Assembly (NCBI RefSeq): GCF_024753215.1
Contig: NZ_JANUGV010000001.1
Location: 186,001 to 250,000, forward strand
Direction: 5' to 3'
Source of the DNA: Massilia solisilvae
Lineage (GTDB): Bacteria; Pseudomonadota; Gammaproteobacteria; Burkholderiales; Burkholderiaceae_D
Length of the DNA: 64,000 nt
Position 1 is the first letter of the stretch; each line of letters begins with the position of its first letter. The translations under genes and the position numbers were made by a program. The notes beneath the pieces were generated by a model, which was not told the DNA's origin, did not search any database, and saw nothing but the letters and a program-made list of their open reading frames with translations. This document shows, one piece after another, positions 32,921 to 41,323 of this stretch.

Positions 32921-35821
32921 TCAGATGCTGCGGTACCACTGCTGGCCGATCAGCGCGTCCAGCACCTGGCGCGCGCTCTGGTCCCACGTCAGCCACGGCA
33001 TGCCGGTGGAGGCGGGCGCCTTGCCTTGCTTGTGCAGTTGCAGCCAGGCCTTGATGGCGTCGGCCAGGTCGCGCGGCGCGAGGCCCTCGAAGTAGAAGGC
33101 GTGCTCGCCCGCGACCTCGCGGAACACGGGCAGGGTGCGCGCGATGATCGGAATGTTGTGCTGCGCCGCCTCGATCAGCGGCAGGCCGAAGCCTTCGCCC
33201 TCGGACGGGGAGAGCAGGGCGCTGGAGCCGGCGTACAGCTTCTGCAGCATCTCGTCCGAGATGCCGGCCAGCCAGAACAGGCGCTTGTCCTTTTCGACGT
33301 GCGAGCCCATGCGTTCGGCCAGCTTCTCGACCATCCAGCCCTGCTTGCCGACGATGACGAGGTTCACGTCCACGCCCTGTTCCCACAGCAGCTCGAACGC
33401 GGCCAGCGCCTGGGTGTGGCCCTTGCGCGGCTCCACCGTGCCGACCATCAGGAAGCTCGGGCGCTCGCCCAGTGCGGCCAGTACCCGGCCGGCGTCCGGC
33501 GGCAGGCCGCGGGTGGGCGCGCTGGCGTCAATGTCGGCGCCCAGGTGGAACCAGCCGAGCTTGAGCGGGCTCGCGCGCTCCAGTTCCTGGTCGGCGATCC
33601 ACTGCGCCAGTTCGTCGGCCACCGCGCGCGAAATGCACACCACGCCGTCCGACACCTTGTGCACGGTGCGCAGGAAGTCGCCGAAGTACTGCTCGGTCCC
33701 GAACGGGAACACGTCCGGGCGCAGCATCGGCAGCAGGTCGAATACGCAGAAGTAGATCTCCACGCCGCGCGCGCGCATCGACAGCAGCAGTTCCTCGTTC
33801 TGGCTGGTGCCGTTGGTGAACAGGTCCAGGCCAAAGAAGATGTCGCCGGGGCGCAGGTCGACCGGCGCGTCCTCGAGCACGATGCCGGTTTCGCCCACCA
33901 GCGACAGGCCGAAGTGGCGCGCGTACTGGTAGCTGCGGTTGCCGCCGGCCGAGAACACGGGCTCGACCCGGTAGCCGGGCGGCGGCTCCTCGATCAGCGC
34001 CAGCAGCACGCTGCGCACCACGCGCTGGATGCCGGTCTTGAGGTCGGACTGGACCAGCGCCGACACGTCCACCAGCAGCTGGCGCGGCGGCGTGGGCGCG
34101 CGGTTGAATGCGATCCTGGCGGCGGCCAGCGGCAGCTCGGACGGGCTGCACAGCGGGGCGCAGGCATCGACCACGGCACGGTAGTGCGCGTGGGGACCGC
34201 GCAGCGCGAAGTACTCGATCGCTTCGTGGTACAGCTTGCCGACGTGGCGCGGCGCGTGCTCGGTCTCCATGTGCGCCAGCGCGTGGCGCGAGAGCCGGCT
34301 GCGCAGCGCTTCGTCGGCGCGCAGCTGCGCCAGCGCCGCCGCCAGCTCGGCCTGGGTGAACGCGTCCGGCAGCTTGACCAGCAGGTCGTCCGCGATCGAG
34401 GCGGCCGAACCGTGCGCGTTGACGATGGTCGGCACGCCGTACAGCAGGCAGTCGAGGATGGCGGCCGAGGTTTCGCCGCGGGTGGAGGCGCGCAGCTGCA
34501 CCGCGCAGTCGCAGGCGGCCAGGTGGTCGGCATAGACCGCCGCATCGACGAAGCCGGTGATCTTGATGCGCTCGGACGCAGCGCTGGTGGCGATGGTCTT
34601 GAGGACGCCGGCGCCGTACAGGCCCGGCTCGTTGGCGCCGACGAACACCAGCTTGCAGGCCGGGTCCTGCGCCAGCGGCGACGCGAGGAAGGCCGCCAGC
34701 AGCTCTTCGTTCAGCTTGGTCCGGCCCAGCATGCCGAAGGTGCAGACGACGAAGTCGTCCTGCGCAAAGCCCAGCCGCTCGCGCGCGGCCGTGCGCGCCT
34801 CGGGCGAGCAGGCGCCTTCCGGTTTGCCGCGCAACAGCGGGATGGTGCGCCAGTCGTCGGCCGCACCCGGCCCGTACCACTCTGCCGCCAGCTGTCTGGG
34901 GAACTCGGAGTGCACGATCACGCCGCTGGCGGCGTCCAGCACGCCCTTGTTGACCGGGTACTTCCAGATCGACGGGTTGCGGCCTTCCTTGCGGTGGCCA
35001 TACAGCCCGGGGAAGCCGTGCGACTCGTACAGCGCCTTCAGGAATGCTTGCGGCAGGTAGGCTTCGCGTTCCAGGTTGTCGAGCACGCCGGAAAGGTAGA
35101 AGTCGTGCAGCACCACCACGCCCGGCACCTCGCGCACCAGCTCGAACATGTGCTTGTGCGCGTGCGAATTGCCGAAGTGGTAGAGCACGCGGTCGAGCTG
35201 CCAGCCGTGCTCGCGCAGCCAGTTGGCATCGCGCAGCGGCCAGGCGGCCAGGCGCGGGTCCTCGACCTTGTCCTGGCCGATCACCAGCTCGATGTCGTAG
35301 TAGCGCGCCAGCTCCGGCACCAGCTCGGCGCTGTAGTCGGCAATGCCCGATTTCTCGGGCGGCAGCGGCGACACGTAGGCCAGCTTCGGCTTGCCGCTGC
35401 GCGCCGCTTGCGGCAGGCGTTCGGCGGCGGTGGCGGCCAGTTCGGTCCACAGGTCGGCAGCGTTGGCGCCGTGCGCTTCGGCCACCAGCACCGGGAAACT
35501 GCCCGTGTTGCGGCTGCCGGCGCGGCCGTTGCCGGGGCGCGCCGGCACGAACACGACGGACGGTTCGAGCCCGGCCAGCGCGTGCTGGCGCAGCAGTTCG
35601 CGCATGCGGCCGGAGGCCGGCAGGTCGAACGCGCGCACGCGCCCCGGCGGCAGCAGGTCGTGGAAGGCCAGGCGCAGGGTCTCGATCGCGCGCGGGGCGG
35701 ACAGCGGCGCCGCGATCCACACTTCGCGGTTGTGCGCTTCGGCCGCCAGTTCGCGTGCCAGCTGCAGGTCGGCCGGTTCGATGACCGGGCCGCTGTCGAG
35801 GAAATCGATAACGAGTCGCAT
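32921..35821 (-). CDS. two-domain GT4 glycosyltransferase
   Basis: 966 residues, formed by two GT-B units. The first (about 150-560) starts LAYVSPLPPEKSGIADYSAE, the acceptor-side signature seen in O-antigen mannosyltransferases, and contains CTFGMLGRTKLNEELLAAF and RASTRGETSAAILD. The second (about 610-966) has MVGTVEPRKGHTQALAAFEL and LSPSEGEGFGLPLIEAA, the E-x7-E motif of GT4 enzymes. A preceding 140-residue N-terminal extension has no clear match. Such double enzymes extend ABC-exported polymers with two linkages. It lies 3 nt after the FkbM gene. Confidence 0.88.
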   Translation of the reverse strand: MRLVIDFLDSGPVIEPADLQLARELAAEAHNREVWIAAPLSAPRAIETLRLAFHDLLPPGRVRAFDLPASGRMRELLRQHALAGLEPSVVFVPARPGNGRAGSRNTGSFPVLVAEAHGANAADLWTELAATAAERLPQAARSGKPKLAYVSPLPPEKSGIADYSAELVPELARYYDIELVIGQDKVEDPRLAAWPLRDANWLREHGWQLDRVLYHFGNSHAHKHMFELVREVPGVVVLHDFYLSGVLDNLEREAYLPQAFLKALYESHGFPGLYGHRKEGRNPSIWKYPVNKGVLDAASGVIVHSEFPRQLAAEWYGPGAADDWRTIPLLRGKPEGACSPEARTAARERLGFAQDDFVVCTFGMLGRTKLNEELLAAFLASPLAQDPACKLVFVGANEPGLYGAGVLKTIATSAASERIKITGFVDAAVYADHLAACDCAVQLRASTRGETSAAILDCLLYGVPTIVNAHGSAASIADDLLVKLPDAFTQAELAAALAQLRADEALRSRLSRHALAHMETEHAPRHVGKLYHEAIEYFALRGPHAHYRAVVDACAPLCSPSELPLAAARIAFNRAPTPPRQLLVDVSALVQSDLKTGIQRVVRSVLLALIEEPPPGYRVEPVFSAGGNRSYQYARHFGLSLVGETGIVLEDAPVDLRPGDIFFGLDLFTNGTSQNEELLLSMRARGVEIYFCVFDLLPMLRPDVFPFGTEQYFGDFLRTVHKVSDGVVCISRAVADELAQWIADQELERASPLKLGWFHLGADIDASAPTRGLPPDAGRVLAALGERPSFLMVGTVEPRKGHTQALAAFELLWEQGVDVNLVIVGKQGWMVEKLAERMGSHVEKDKRLFWLAGISDEMLQKLYAGSSALLSPSEGEGFGLPLIEAAQHNIPIIARTLPVFREVAGEHAFYFEGLAPRDLADAIKAWLQLHKQGKAPASTGMPWLTWDQSARQVLDALIGQQWYRSI

Positions 35822-35824
35822 GGG

Positions 35825-37057
35825 TCAGCTGCCTGCCTGGTTGGAACGGGCCCGCTTGAGGTCGGCCAGCACGGCGCGCACCGAGGCGGGCAGGGCGCGC
35901 AGCTCCTCCGGCACGGCCGCGCCTTCCGGCGCCGGGCCGGGAACGGCTTGTTTCAAGGCCTGCAGCGAGGCGGACACCCGCTTGCCCAGCGCCGGGTAGC
36001 GCAGCAGGATGGGTATGATCGCGCGCCGCAGCGGCTCGTACGAGGTGATGCGCGACAGGACCCGGCGCGCCAGTCCCGGGCGGCGCAGCGAGTGCACGAC
36101 GCGGCCCGCGCCGCGCAGCGGACGGGTGATCTTCCACGAGGTGCTGTTCTGCATCGCGACCAGGTGCTCCTCCAGGCCTTGCGCCCACAGGCTGGTCTGG
36201 TGGTTGGCCGCATGCACGGCCGCCAGCTCGGCGCGCAGCTGCTCGCCCTGGTCTTCCAGCTGCTGGGCGCGCTGCATCGCGTCGTGCATCTCGACCCGCG
36301 CCACCGCCGCGTGGGCTTCCGATTCGCGCAGCGCCTTGACCACCGACTTGTGCGCGTCCCACGCCTCGGCCAGGTGGTAGCTGACATATTCGTCGAACAC
36401 GTTGGGCGGCACGCCGAACGCCGCTTCCAGCTCCGGGTGCTCCTCGGCCACATAGTAGCGGTTCAATCCATCGAACCACACAAAGCGGTAGCGCTGGCCC
36501 GTGACCATGTGCTCCCAGGTGTCGTGGTTGGTGACGCGGCTGTTGGGCAGCGTTGCCTCGATCACCAGGATCCACGGGCGCCAGCGCGCAAAGTCCATGC
36601 CGCGCAGGACCTCGCCCTCGAAGCCCTCGACGTCGATCTTCAGGAAGTGGATGTCGCCTTGCACGTACTGCTCGCACACCGAGGCGAGGGTGCGCACCGG
36701 GACCTTGAGCTCGGCCACTTTGTGCCCTTGCGCCGCGTGGGCATCGGCCACCTCGCGCTCGGGCGAGGCCCAGCCGCGCACGTCCGGAACGTCGTACAGG
36801 GTCAGTTCGCCGTCGGCGGCGCCGGCGGCAATGGCCAGGTTGACGTCGCGCGTGCGCTGCGCGAGGAAGGCCTGGTGGTAGGCCGGCAAAGGCTCGATCG
36901 AGATGCCGTGCCAGCCGCGGTCGTAGAAGGCCTTGGTGACGGAGTGCTCGACCGGGTCGTTGGCGCCCACGTCGATGTAGAAGCCGTCCTTGACGTGGCC
37001 CAGCGCGCGCCACAGCAGCACGTCCTCGCAGTTCTGGGCGTAGGTAATGAAAGTCAT
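35825..37057 (-). CDS. FkbM family methyltransferase with coiled-coil tail
   Basis: 410 residues. The N-terminal FkbM domain (about 1-235) begins MTFITYAQNCEDVLLWRAL and has the SAM motif FYIDVGANDP near 26-35 and HFLKIDVEGFEGEVLRGM near 143-160. Residues about 255-310 form a coiled coil, and the C-terminus has the NSTSWKITRPLR motif that is often found at the ends of polysaccharide glycosyltransferases. A sugar O-methyltransferase that modifies or terminates the glycan is the best guess; terminal methylation is a known chain-length signal for Wzt proteins with a carbohydrate-binding domain. Start overlaps the Wzt stop (ATGA). Confidence 0.88.
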   Translation of the reverse strand: MTFITYAQNCEDVLLWRALGHVKDGFYIDVGANDPVEHSVTKAFYDRGWHGISIEPLPAYHQAFLAQRTRDVNLAIAAGAADGELTLYDVPDVRGWASPEREVADAHAAQGHKVAELKVPVRTLASVCEQYVQGDIHFLKIDVEGFEGEVLRGMDFARWRPWILVIEATLPNSRVTNHDTWEHMVTGQRYRFVWFDGLNRYYVAEEHPELEAAFGVPPNVFDEYVSYHLAEAWDAHKSVVKALRESEAHAAVARVEMHDAMQRAQQLEDQGEQLRAELAAVHAANHQTSLWAQGLEEHLVAMQNSTSWKITRPLRGAGRVVHSLRRPGLARRVLSRITSYEPLRRAIIPILLRYPALGKRVSASLQALKQAVPGPAPEGAAVPEELRALPASVRAVLADLKRARSNQAGS

Positions 37058-38277
37058 GTGCGTTCGATGTCGATGGCGGGATCGAGCCAGGCCGAGCCCT
37101 CGAAGTGCGCTCGGCGCATGTTCATCACGGTGAACACGAGCGCCAGGTCGCGCCATTCGTAGTTGTTCACGAGGTGGGTTTCGGTGCTCACGATCGCGGT
37201 GGCCACCGAATAGGTGCCCGGGCCCAGGTTCATCGGGAACGCGAAGCGGTACACCACTTCCTCGCCGGCCGCCACGTCGGCAAGCGGCAGCTCCTTCAGG
37301 TGCGTGTTGGTGCCGTACATCGGCTGGCCGAGCCGGTCCTTGATCATGTAGCCCAGCACCATGCGCGGAATCGGCGCCCTGGCCTGCACCTTGACCTGCA
37401 GCGTGACGGGAGCGCCCACGTCCACCACCTCGACGCGCTGACCGTCCTCGTCCAGCAGCGCGATGTCCGAGACGGTCGCTTCGCCGGTGCCCGAGATGGT
37501 CTGCACCTTGCCCGCGCTGGTCTCTTGCAGGCGCACGGTGTCGTTCTCCCGCTCGGCGATCAGGGCGTTGTAGAAGTCCATGATCTGTTCCGGGTTGCCC
37601 TGCCTGGCCAGGCGCCCGCCGTCGAGCAGGATGGCGCGGTCGCATACCGACTGGATCGCCTGCTTGTCGTGCGAGACCAGCAGCAGGGTGGTGCCCTGTT
37701 CTCGGAACTTGCGGATGCGGTCAAAACTCTTGTGCTGGAAGTAGGCGTCGCCCACCGACAAGGCCTCGTCCACGATCAGGATGTCGGGCCGGCGCGCGGT
37801 GGCCACCGAAAACGCGACGCGCATCTGCATGCCGCTCGAGTACACGCGCACCGGCTGGTCCATGTACTCGCCGATCTCGGCGAACGCCTCGATCTCGGGC
37901 ATCAGCGCGGTGACCTCGTCCAGCGACAGGCCGAGCAGCTGGCCGGCCATGATCGCGTTCTGGCGTCCGGTGAAGTCGGGGTGAAAGCCCATGCCCAGCT
38001 CCAGCAGCGCGGCCACGCGTCCTTCCATCCACACGCTGCCGGTGGTCGGCTGCGTGGTGCCAGTGATGAGCTTGAGCAGGGTGCTCTTGCCGGCGCCGTT
38101 GATGCCGATCAGGCCCACGGCCTCGCCCGGCGCGACCTCGAAGCTGATTTCCTGCAGCACCCACTTGAGCTTGTGGCGCTGGCCGGCCCACGGCAGCATC
38201 CACTCGGCCAGCCGCGACCAGCGGTTGGCGTACTGCTTGTAGGCCTTGCCCAGGCCTTGTACGACGATCGCGCCCAT
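37054..38277 (-). CDS. wzt: polysaccharide ABC exporter ATPase with C-terminal glycan-binding domain
   Basis: 407 residues. ATPase domain about 1-245: Walker A GINGAGKST at 58-66, the divergent signature VYSSGMQMRVAF, Walker B ILIVDEALSVGD, H-loop VSHDKQA. C-terminal domain about 265-395 has the Wzt_C beta-sandwich pattern (VLGYMIKDRLGQPMYGTNT, FAFPMNLGPGTYSVATAI), which binds the finished end of the polymer before export. It starts within the Wzm stop (TGATG). The adjacent FkbM methyltransferase may provide the end-group that this domain recognises. Confidence 0.93.
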   Translation of the reverse strand: MGAIVVQGLGKAYKQYANRWSRLAEWMLPWAGQRHKLKWVLQEISFEVAPGEAVGLIGINGAGKSTLLKLITGTTQPTTGSVWMEGRVAALLELGMGFHPDFTGRQNAIMAGQLLGLSLDEVTALMPEIEAFAEIGEYMDQPVRVYSSGMQMRVAFSVATARRPDILIVDEALSVGDAYFQHKSFDRIRKFREQGTTLLLVSHDKQAIQSVCDRAILLDGGRLARQGNPEQIMDFYNALIAERENDTVRLQETSAGKVQTISGTGEATVSDIALLDEDGQRVEVVDVGAPVTLQVKVQARAPIPRMVLGYMIKDRLGQPMYGTNTHLKELPLADVAAGEEVVYRFAFPMNLGPGTYSVATAIVSTETHLVNNYEWRDLALVFTVMNMRRAHFEGSAWLDPAIDIERT

Positions 38278-39077
38278 CAGAGTTCGTCCACCATTTCGCC
38301 GGAGCGCTTGCGAAACAGGCGCAGGCCGAACACGCACAGCAGCACCGCCAGTACGGCTGCCGGGCCCAAGCTGGCCCAGTCGGGCGCGCGGCCCTCGACC
38401 AGGATCGCCTGGCAGGCGCCAATCACCGCGGCCATCGGGTTCCAGGACAGCAGCGCTCGCACGTTCTCGGGCAGGATCGAGGCCGGATACACGATCGGCG
38501 TGAGCCAGAACCAGAACTGCATCGCGATCGTCAGGAATTGGCCGACGTCGCGAAAGAACACGTTGAGCACGCCCGCAACCATGCCGATGCCGGTGGCCAG
38601 CAGCACCAGCACCGCCAGCACGGGCAGCAGCGCGAACCAGACCAGGCCCGGGAAGTTGTGCGAGGCCAGCAGGAACAGCGTGAACAGGCCGAAGATGATC
38701 GCAAAGTTGGCCAGCGCATTGAACACCACGATCAGCGGCAGGCAGATGCGCGGGAAGCTGATCTTCTTGATCAGGTTGGCCTGCTCGATGAACACGTTCT
38801 GGCCGCGCGCGACGATCTCGGCGAACAGGCCCCAGGTGAGGACGCCGGCGCACAGGTAGATGCTGTAGCCGTATTGCGAGGCCACACCGGGCAGCTTGCT
38901 GTGCATGACCTCGGCGAAGATGACGGTGTACACCACGATCATCGCCAGCGGCGACAGCAGCGACCACAACGCGCCGAGAATGGCATTGCTGTAGCGGGCC
39001 TGGAATTCGCGCTTGACGCTGCCCACCACGAAGCCGCGGTACGACCACAGCGCGCGCAGCATGGGTGGCGCAATCAT
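38277..39077 (-). CDS. wzm: polysaccharide ABC exporter permease
   Basis: 266 residues with six predicted helices, ABC-2 type. The N-terminal amphipathic part (MLRALWSYRGFVVGSVKREF) and ALWSLLSPLAMIVVYTVIF are typical for Wzm/TagG permeases. Start at 39077 is preferred; the open frame reaches 39167, but the only consensus -10 (TATAAT on the minus strand, 39156-39161) would put the transcript start near 39149, inside that extension. An ATG five codons later is also possible. First gene of the glycan operon. Confidence 0.92.
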   Translation of the reverse strand: MIAPPMLRALWSYRGFVVGSVKREFQARYSNAILGALWSLLSPLAMIVVYTVIFAEVMHSKLPGVASQYGYSIYLCAGVLTWGLFAEIVARGQNVFIEQANLIKKISFPRICLPLIVVFNALANFAIIFGLFTLFLLASHNFPGLVWFALLPVLAVLVLLATGIGMVAGVLNVFFRDVGQFLTIAMQFWFWLTPIVYPASILPENVRALLSWNPMAAVIGACQAILVEGRAPDWASLGPAAVLAVLLCVFGLRLFRKRSGEMVDEL

Positions 39078-39155
39078 GGCTTGGGGCGCGCAAAGACCGC
39101 GCGGGCGTGCGAAAGGGACGTCGTCATGGAAGTGGCATTGCCGTGTGAACCCGGC

Positions 39156-39161
39156 ATTATA
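39156..39161 (-). promoter_or_regulatory. -10 element of the wzm operon
   Basis: A perfect TATAAT on the minus strand in an AT-rich gap; no good -35 is seen at 16-18 bp, which may mean an activator is needed. Expected leader about 70 nt. This element decides against the longer wzm start. Confidence 0.5.
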
Positions 39162-39230
39162 GCCCACACAATTGCCACAATTATTGAACGATTTGTAACG
39201 ACTTGTCCGTGCTCAATTGGGCGCTGCGGC

Positions 39231-39310
39231 AGGGTGGGCAGGTCCTCCTGCCCACGCGTCCAACAGCGCACGCTTCACTCGAACGCGTGGGCAGCAAGCT
39301 GCCCACGCTA
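39231..39310. repeat. REP-like inverted repeat (family B), full copy
   Basis: It runs from AGGGTGGGCAGG to GCCCACGCTA with inner stems CCTGCCCACGCG and CGCGTGGGCAGC. Its end supplies the TAG stop codon of the Crp-like gene (39308-39310). Same unit as 27492-27573. Confidence 0.75.
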
Positions 39311-40045
39311 CGTGGCCTGCACCAGTTTCTTCAGCGCTTCCGGGTCGCGGATGATCAGGCGGTGCGAATCTTTCTCGACGATACCTTGCTGCACCAGTGC
39401 AAGCAGCGCGCGGGTCACCGTTTCGCGGCTCGTGTTGACCATGTTGGCAATGTCCTGGTGGGTCGGCAGGTTCTCCACCACCGCCTGGCCGTTGGGGGTG
39501 TCGTCCTTCTTCTGCTGCATCACCAGGAAGGCGTAGATGCGCTTCGAGGTATTGTTAATGCTGAGCAATGCGCGGATCTCGGAGTCGCGCTGGATCTTCT
39601 GGGCCAGGTGCTTGAGCATCTGGTTGGCCACCGACGGCGAGTGCGAGAACAGGTGCATCGCGGCGGGGGCGGGCAGGAAGCCGACCAGCACGTCGGTCAT
39701 CGCCACCACCGAGGCCGAGCGGGTCGAGTTGTTGATCAGCGCAATCTCGCCGAAGAAGTCGCCGGGCGCGAGCAGGCGCAGGCCGATCGCGCGGCCGTCC
39801 TCGGTCACGTCGATCACCTGGGCCTGGCCGGACAGCAGGAACATCAACCCGTCGCCGTGGCCGCCTTTCTGCAACACGATGTCGCGTTTGTTGTAATGGC
39901 GAAACCGGAACTCTTGCTTGACGCGGATGATTTCCTCGTCGGTCAGTTGCGACAGCAGCGGGATCTTGCGCAGGTGAATCTGGATGTGCCGCTCTTCCAT
40001 CGGCACCTCACCAGGCTGTTGCGTTTGATTGGCGTTGGACGTCAT
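39308..40045 (-). CDS. Crp/Fnr family regulator with CRP-like DNA recognition helix
   Basis: 245 residues. cNMP-binding domain about 25-145 with the phosphate-binding cassette GDFFGEIALINNSTRSA: the Glu, Arg and Ser that hold cAMP in E. coli CRP are conserved in place. The C-helix keeps the Ser of the Thr-Ser pair (QRDSEI), with Asp for Thr. The HTH near 190-215 reads HQDIANMVNTSRETVTRAL; Arg, Glu and the last Arg of RETVTR match the CRP residues that read TGTGA. No Fe-S cysteine cluster as in FNR. It probably binds the TGTGA-N6-TCAC sites before fecR, the 891-residue protein and the secretion operon. The stop lies in a repeat element. Confidence 0.88.
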   Translation of the reverse strand: MTSNANQTQQPGEVPMEERHIQIHLRKIPLLSQLTDEEIIRVKQEFRFRHYNKRDIVLQKGGHGDGLMFLLSGQAQVIDVTEDGRAIGLRLLAPGDFFGEIALINNSTRSASVVAMTDVLVGFLPAPAAMHLFSHSPSVANQMLKHLAQKIQRDSEIRALLSINNTSKRIYAFLVMQQKKDDTPNGQAVVENLPTHQDIANMVNTSRETVTRALLALVQQGIVEKDSHRLIIRDPEALKKLVQAT

Positions 40046-40136
40046 CGATAGTCACTGGTAAAGCTGCCGCGACGGCAAGGGCGCCTGCGCGGCGTTCTTA
40101 CGGAAAAGATTTCCGACAAGGAGAGATTGTAGCGGT

Positions 40137-41321
40137 TCAGGCTGAGTCCGCGTCAATCCTGGCGGCAGCTTGCGGCTTTTTTGCAGCATCGGCCTGGCCG
40201 GATGGCGGGGACACGGGGGCCGGACCGGCCGCAATGAGGCGGCGGTGCTGGCCCAGCCAGCGCCGCGCCAGCCGCAGGGCCGGTGCTTCGACCAGGTGCC
40301 AGCTCAGCGCCGCCAGCGCCAGCGTCACCGCCATTGCCAGCAAGGTCAGGCGCAGCGCGCCCAGCGGCGGCAGCACGGCGCGCAGCATCAGCAGCACCGG
40401 CCAGTGGTAGATGTACACGCCGTACGAATAGTCGTGCCGCTGGATGTGGCCGATGTGGCGCACGCGCGCGCCGCCTGCCCACAGCGCGAGCGCGCCGGCG
40501 GCCAGCGCGATGCCGAACCAGGTCAGCGGGCTGGGGGTGAGGGCGCCGAAGCGGGTCCAGTTCAGCGCCAGCAGGGCCAGCGCGCAGCCGACCTGCAGCG
40601 CGCCCACGCGCAGTTGCGCGGCCACGGTCTGCAGCAGCATCCCGGCCAGGAACATCGACCACAGGCGCACTTCCCACACGTAGCCCGCGGCCACCTCGGG
40701 GAACAGGTTGGCCGCCAGCAGCAGGAACAGCGCGCAGGCGCGCATCCAGGTGGCCAGCGGCAGCGCCGCCGACAGGCCGACCAGCGCCACCATCACGTAC
40801 ATGCGGCCTTCCCAATACAGCGTCCATAGCGGGCCGTTCAGGTCCTGGCCGGCCAGCACGCCGGGGATGCGCAGCTCTTCGGGCGGGATGATGTAGCGCA
40901 GTTCATGCAGGGCCGTGTTCCCGAAAATGAAGCGCCAGGGCTCCGCGCCGAGCAGGGTGCCAGGCCCGTGATCGGAGAAGAACGCGCACGCGAGCACGGT
41001 GGTCACGAGCAGGCAGGCGAACAGGCCCGGCACGATGCGCGCCGCGCGGCGCAGCGCGTAGCGGCCGGGATGCGGGTCGCGCATCCAGCTCTGGGTAATG
41101 AAGATGCCGCTGACGAGGAAGAACACGGCCACCGCCAGGCCGCCAAGGTCGGTGACCGGCTGCAGCCACAGCGTGGCCGGGTCGGTCGCGGGACGCAGGG
41201 TATTGAGCTGGTAGCCATGGAAGACGACCACCAGCAGGGCGCATACCAGGCGCACCAGGTTGAAACCATTGTCGTGGCCTTCGATCGCGCTGCCGAGCGA
41301 GCGCACGCCGGGTGTGGCCAT
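40137..41321 (-). CDS. acyltransferase family 3 membrane protein
   Basis: 394 residues, about ten membrane helices. The N-terminal FNLVRLVCALLVVVFHGYQL has the conserved His of acyltransferase-3 (OafA/OatA-like) enzymes that O-acetylate surface glycans, and SYGVYIYHWPVLLML near the C-terminus is the matching late motif. ATG 41321 is preferred because AAGGA lies eight bases upstream; ATG 41339 would overlap the previous gene. It starts 2 nt after the OMP gene stop, so they are co-transcribed, and may modify the nearby exported glycan. Confidence 0.85.
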   Translation of the reverse strand: MATPGVRSLGSAIEGHDNGFNLVRLVCALLVVVFHGYQLNTLRPATDPATLWLQPVTDLGGLAVAVFFLVSGIFITQSWMRDPHPGRYALRRAARIVPGLFACLLVTTVLACAFFSDHGPGTLLGAEPWRFIFGNTALHELRYIIPPEELRIPGVLAGQDLNGPLWTLYWEGRMYVMVALVGLSAALPLATWMRACALFLLLAANLFPEVAAGYVWEVRLWSMFLAGMLLQTVAAQLRVGALQVGCALALLALNWTRFGALTPSPLTWFGIALAAGALALWAGGARVRHIGHIQRHDYSYGVYIYHWPVLLMLRAVLPPLGALRLTLLAMAVTLALAALSWHLVEAPALRLARRWLGQHRRLIAAGPAPVSPPSGQADAAKKPQAAARIDADSA

Positions 41322-41323
41322 TG

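Noticed and set aside
32903..37162. 1419-codon open frame on the plus strand and a 1161-codon frame on the minus strand (33528-37013)
   Set aside because: Both overlap the well-supported glycosyltransferase and FkbM genes. The products are Arg/His/Gly-rich with no domain, typical of frames kept open by high GC at third codon positions.
38277..39167. Longer wzm start at 39167
   Set aside because: The consensus -10 TATAAT lies within the first codons of that version, and the added 30 residues are His/Cys-containing and non-homologous in character.
39165..39200. AT-rich sequence before wzm as an FNR or CRP box
   Set aside because: TTGTG-like pieces are present, but no TGTGA-N6-TCACA or TTGAT-N4-ATCAA symmetry is found.
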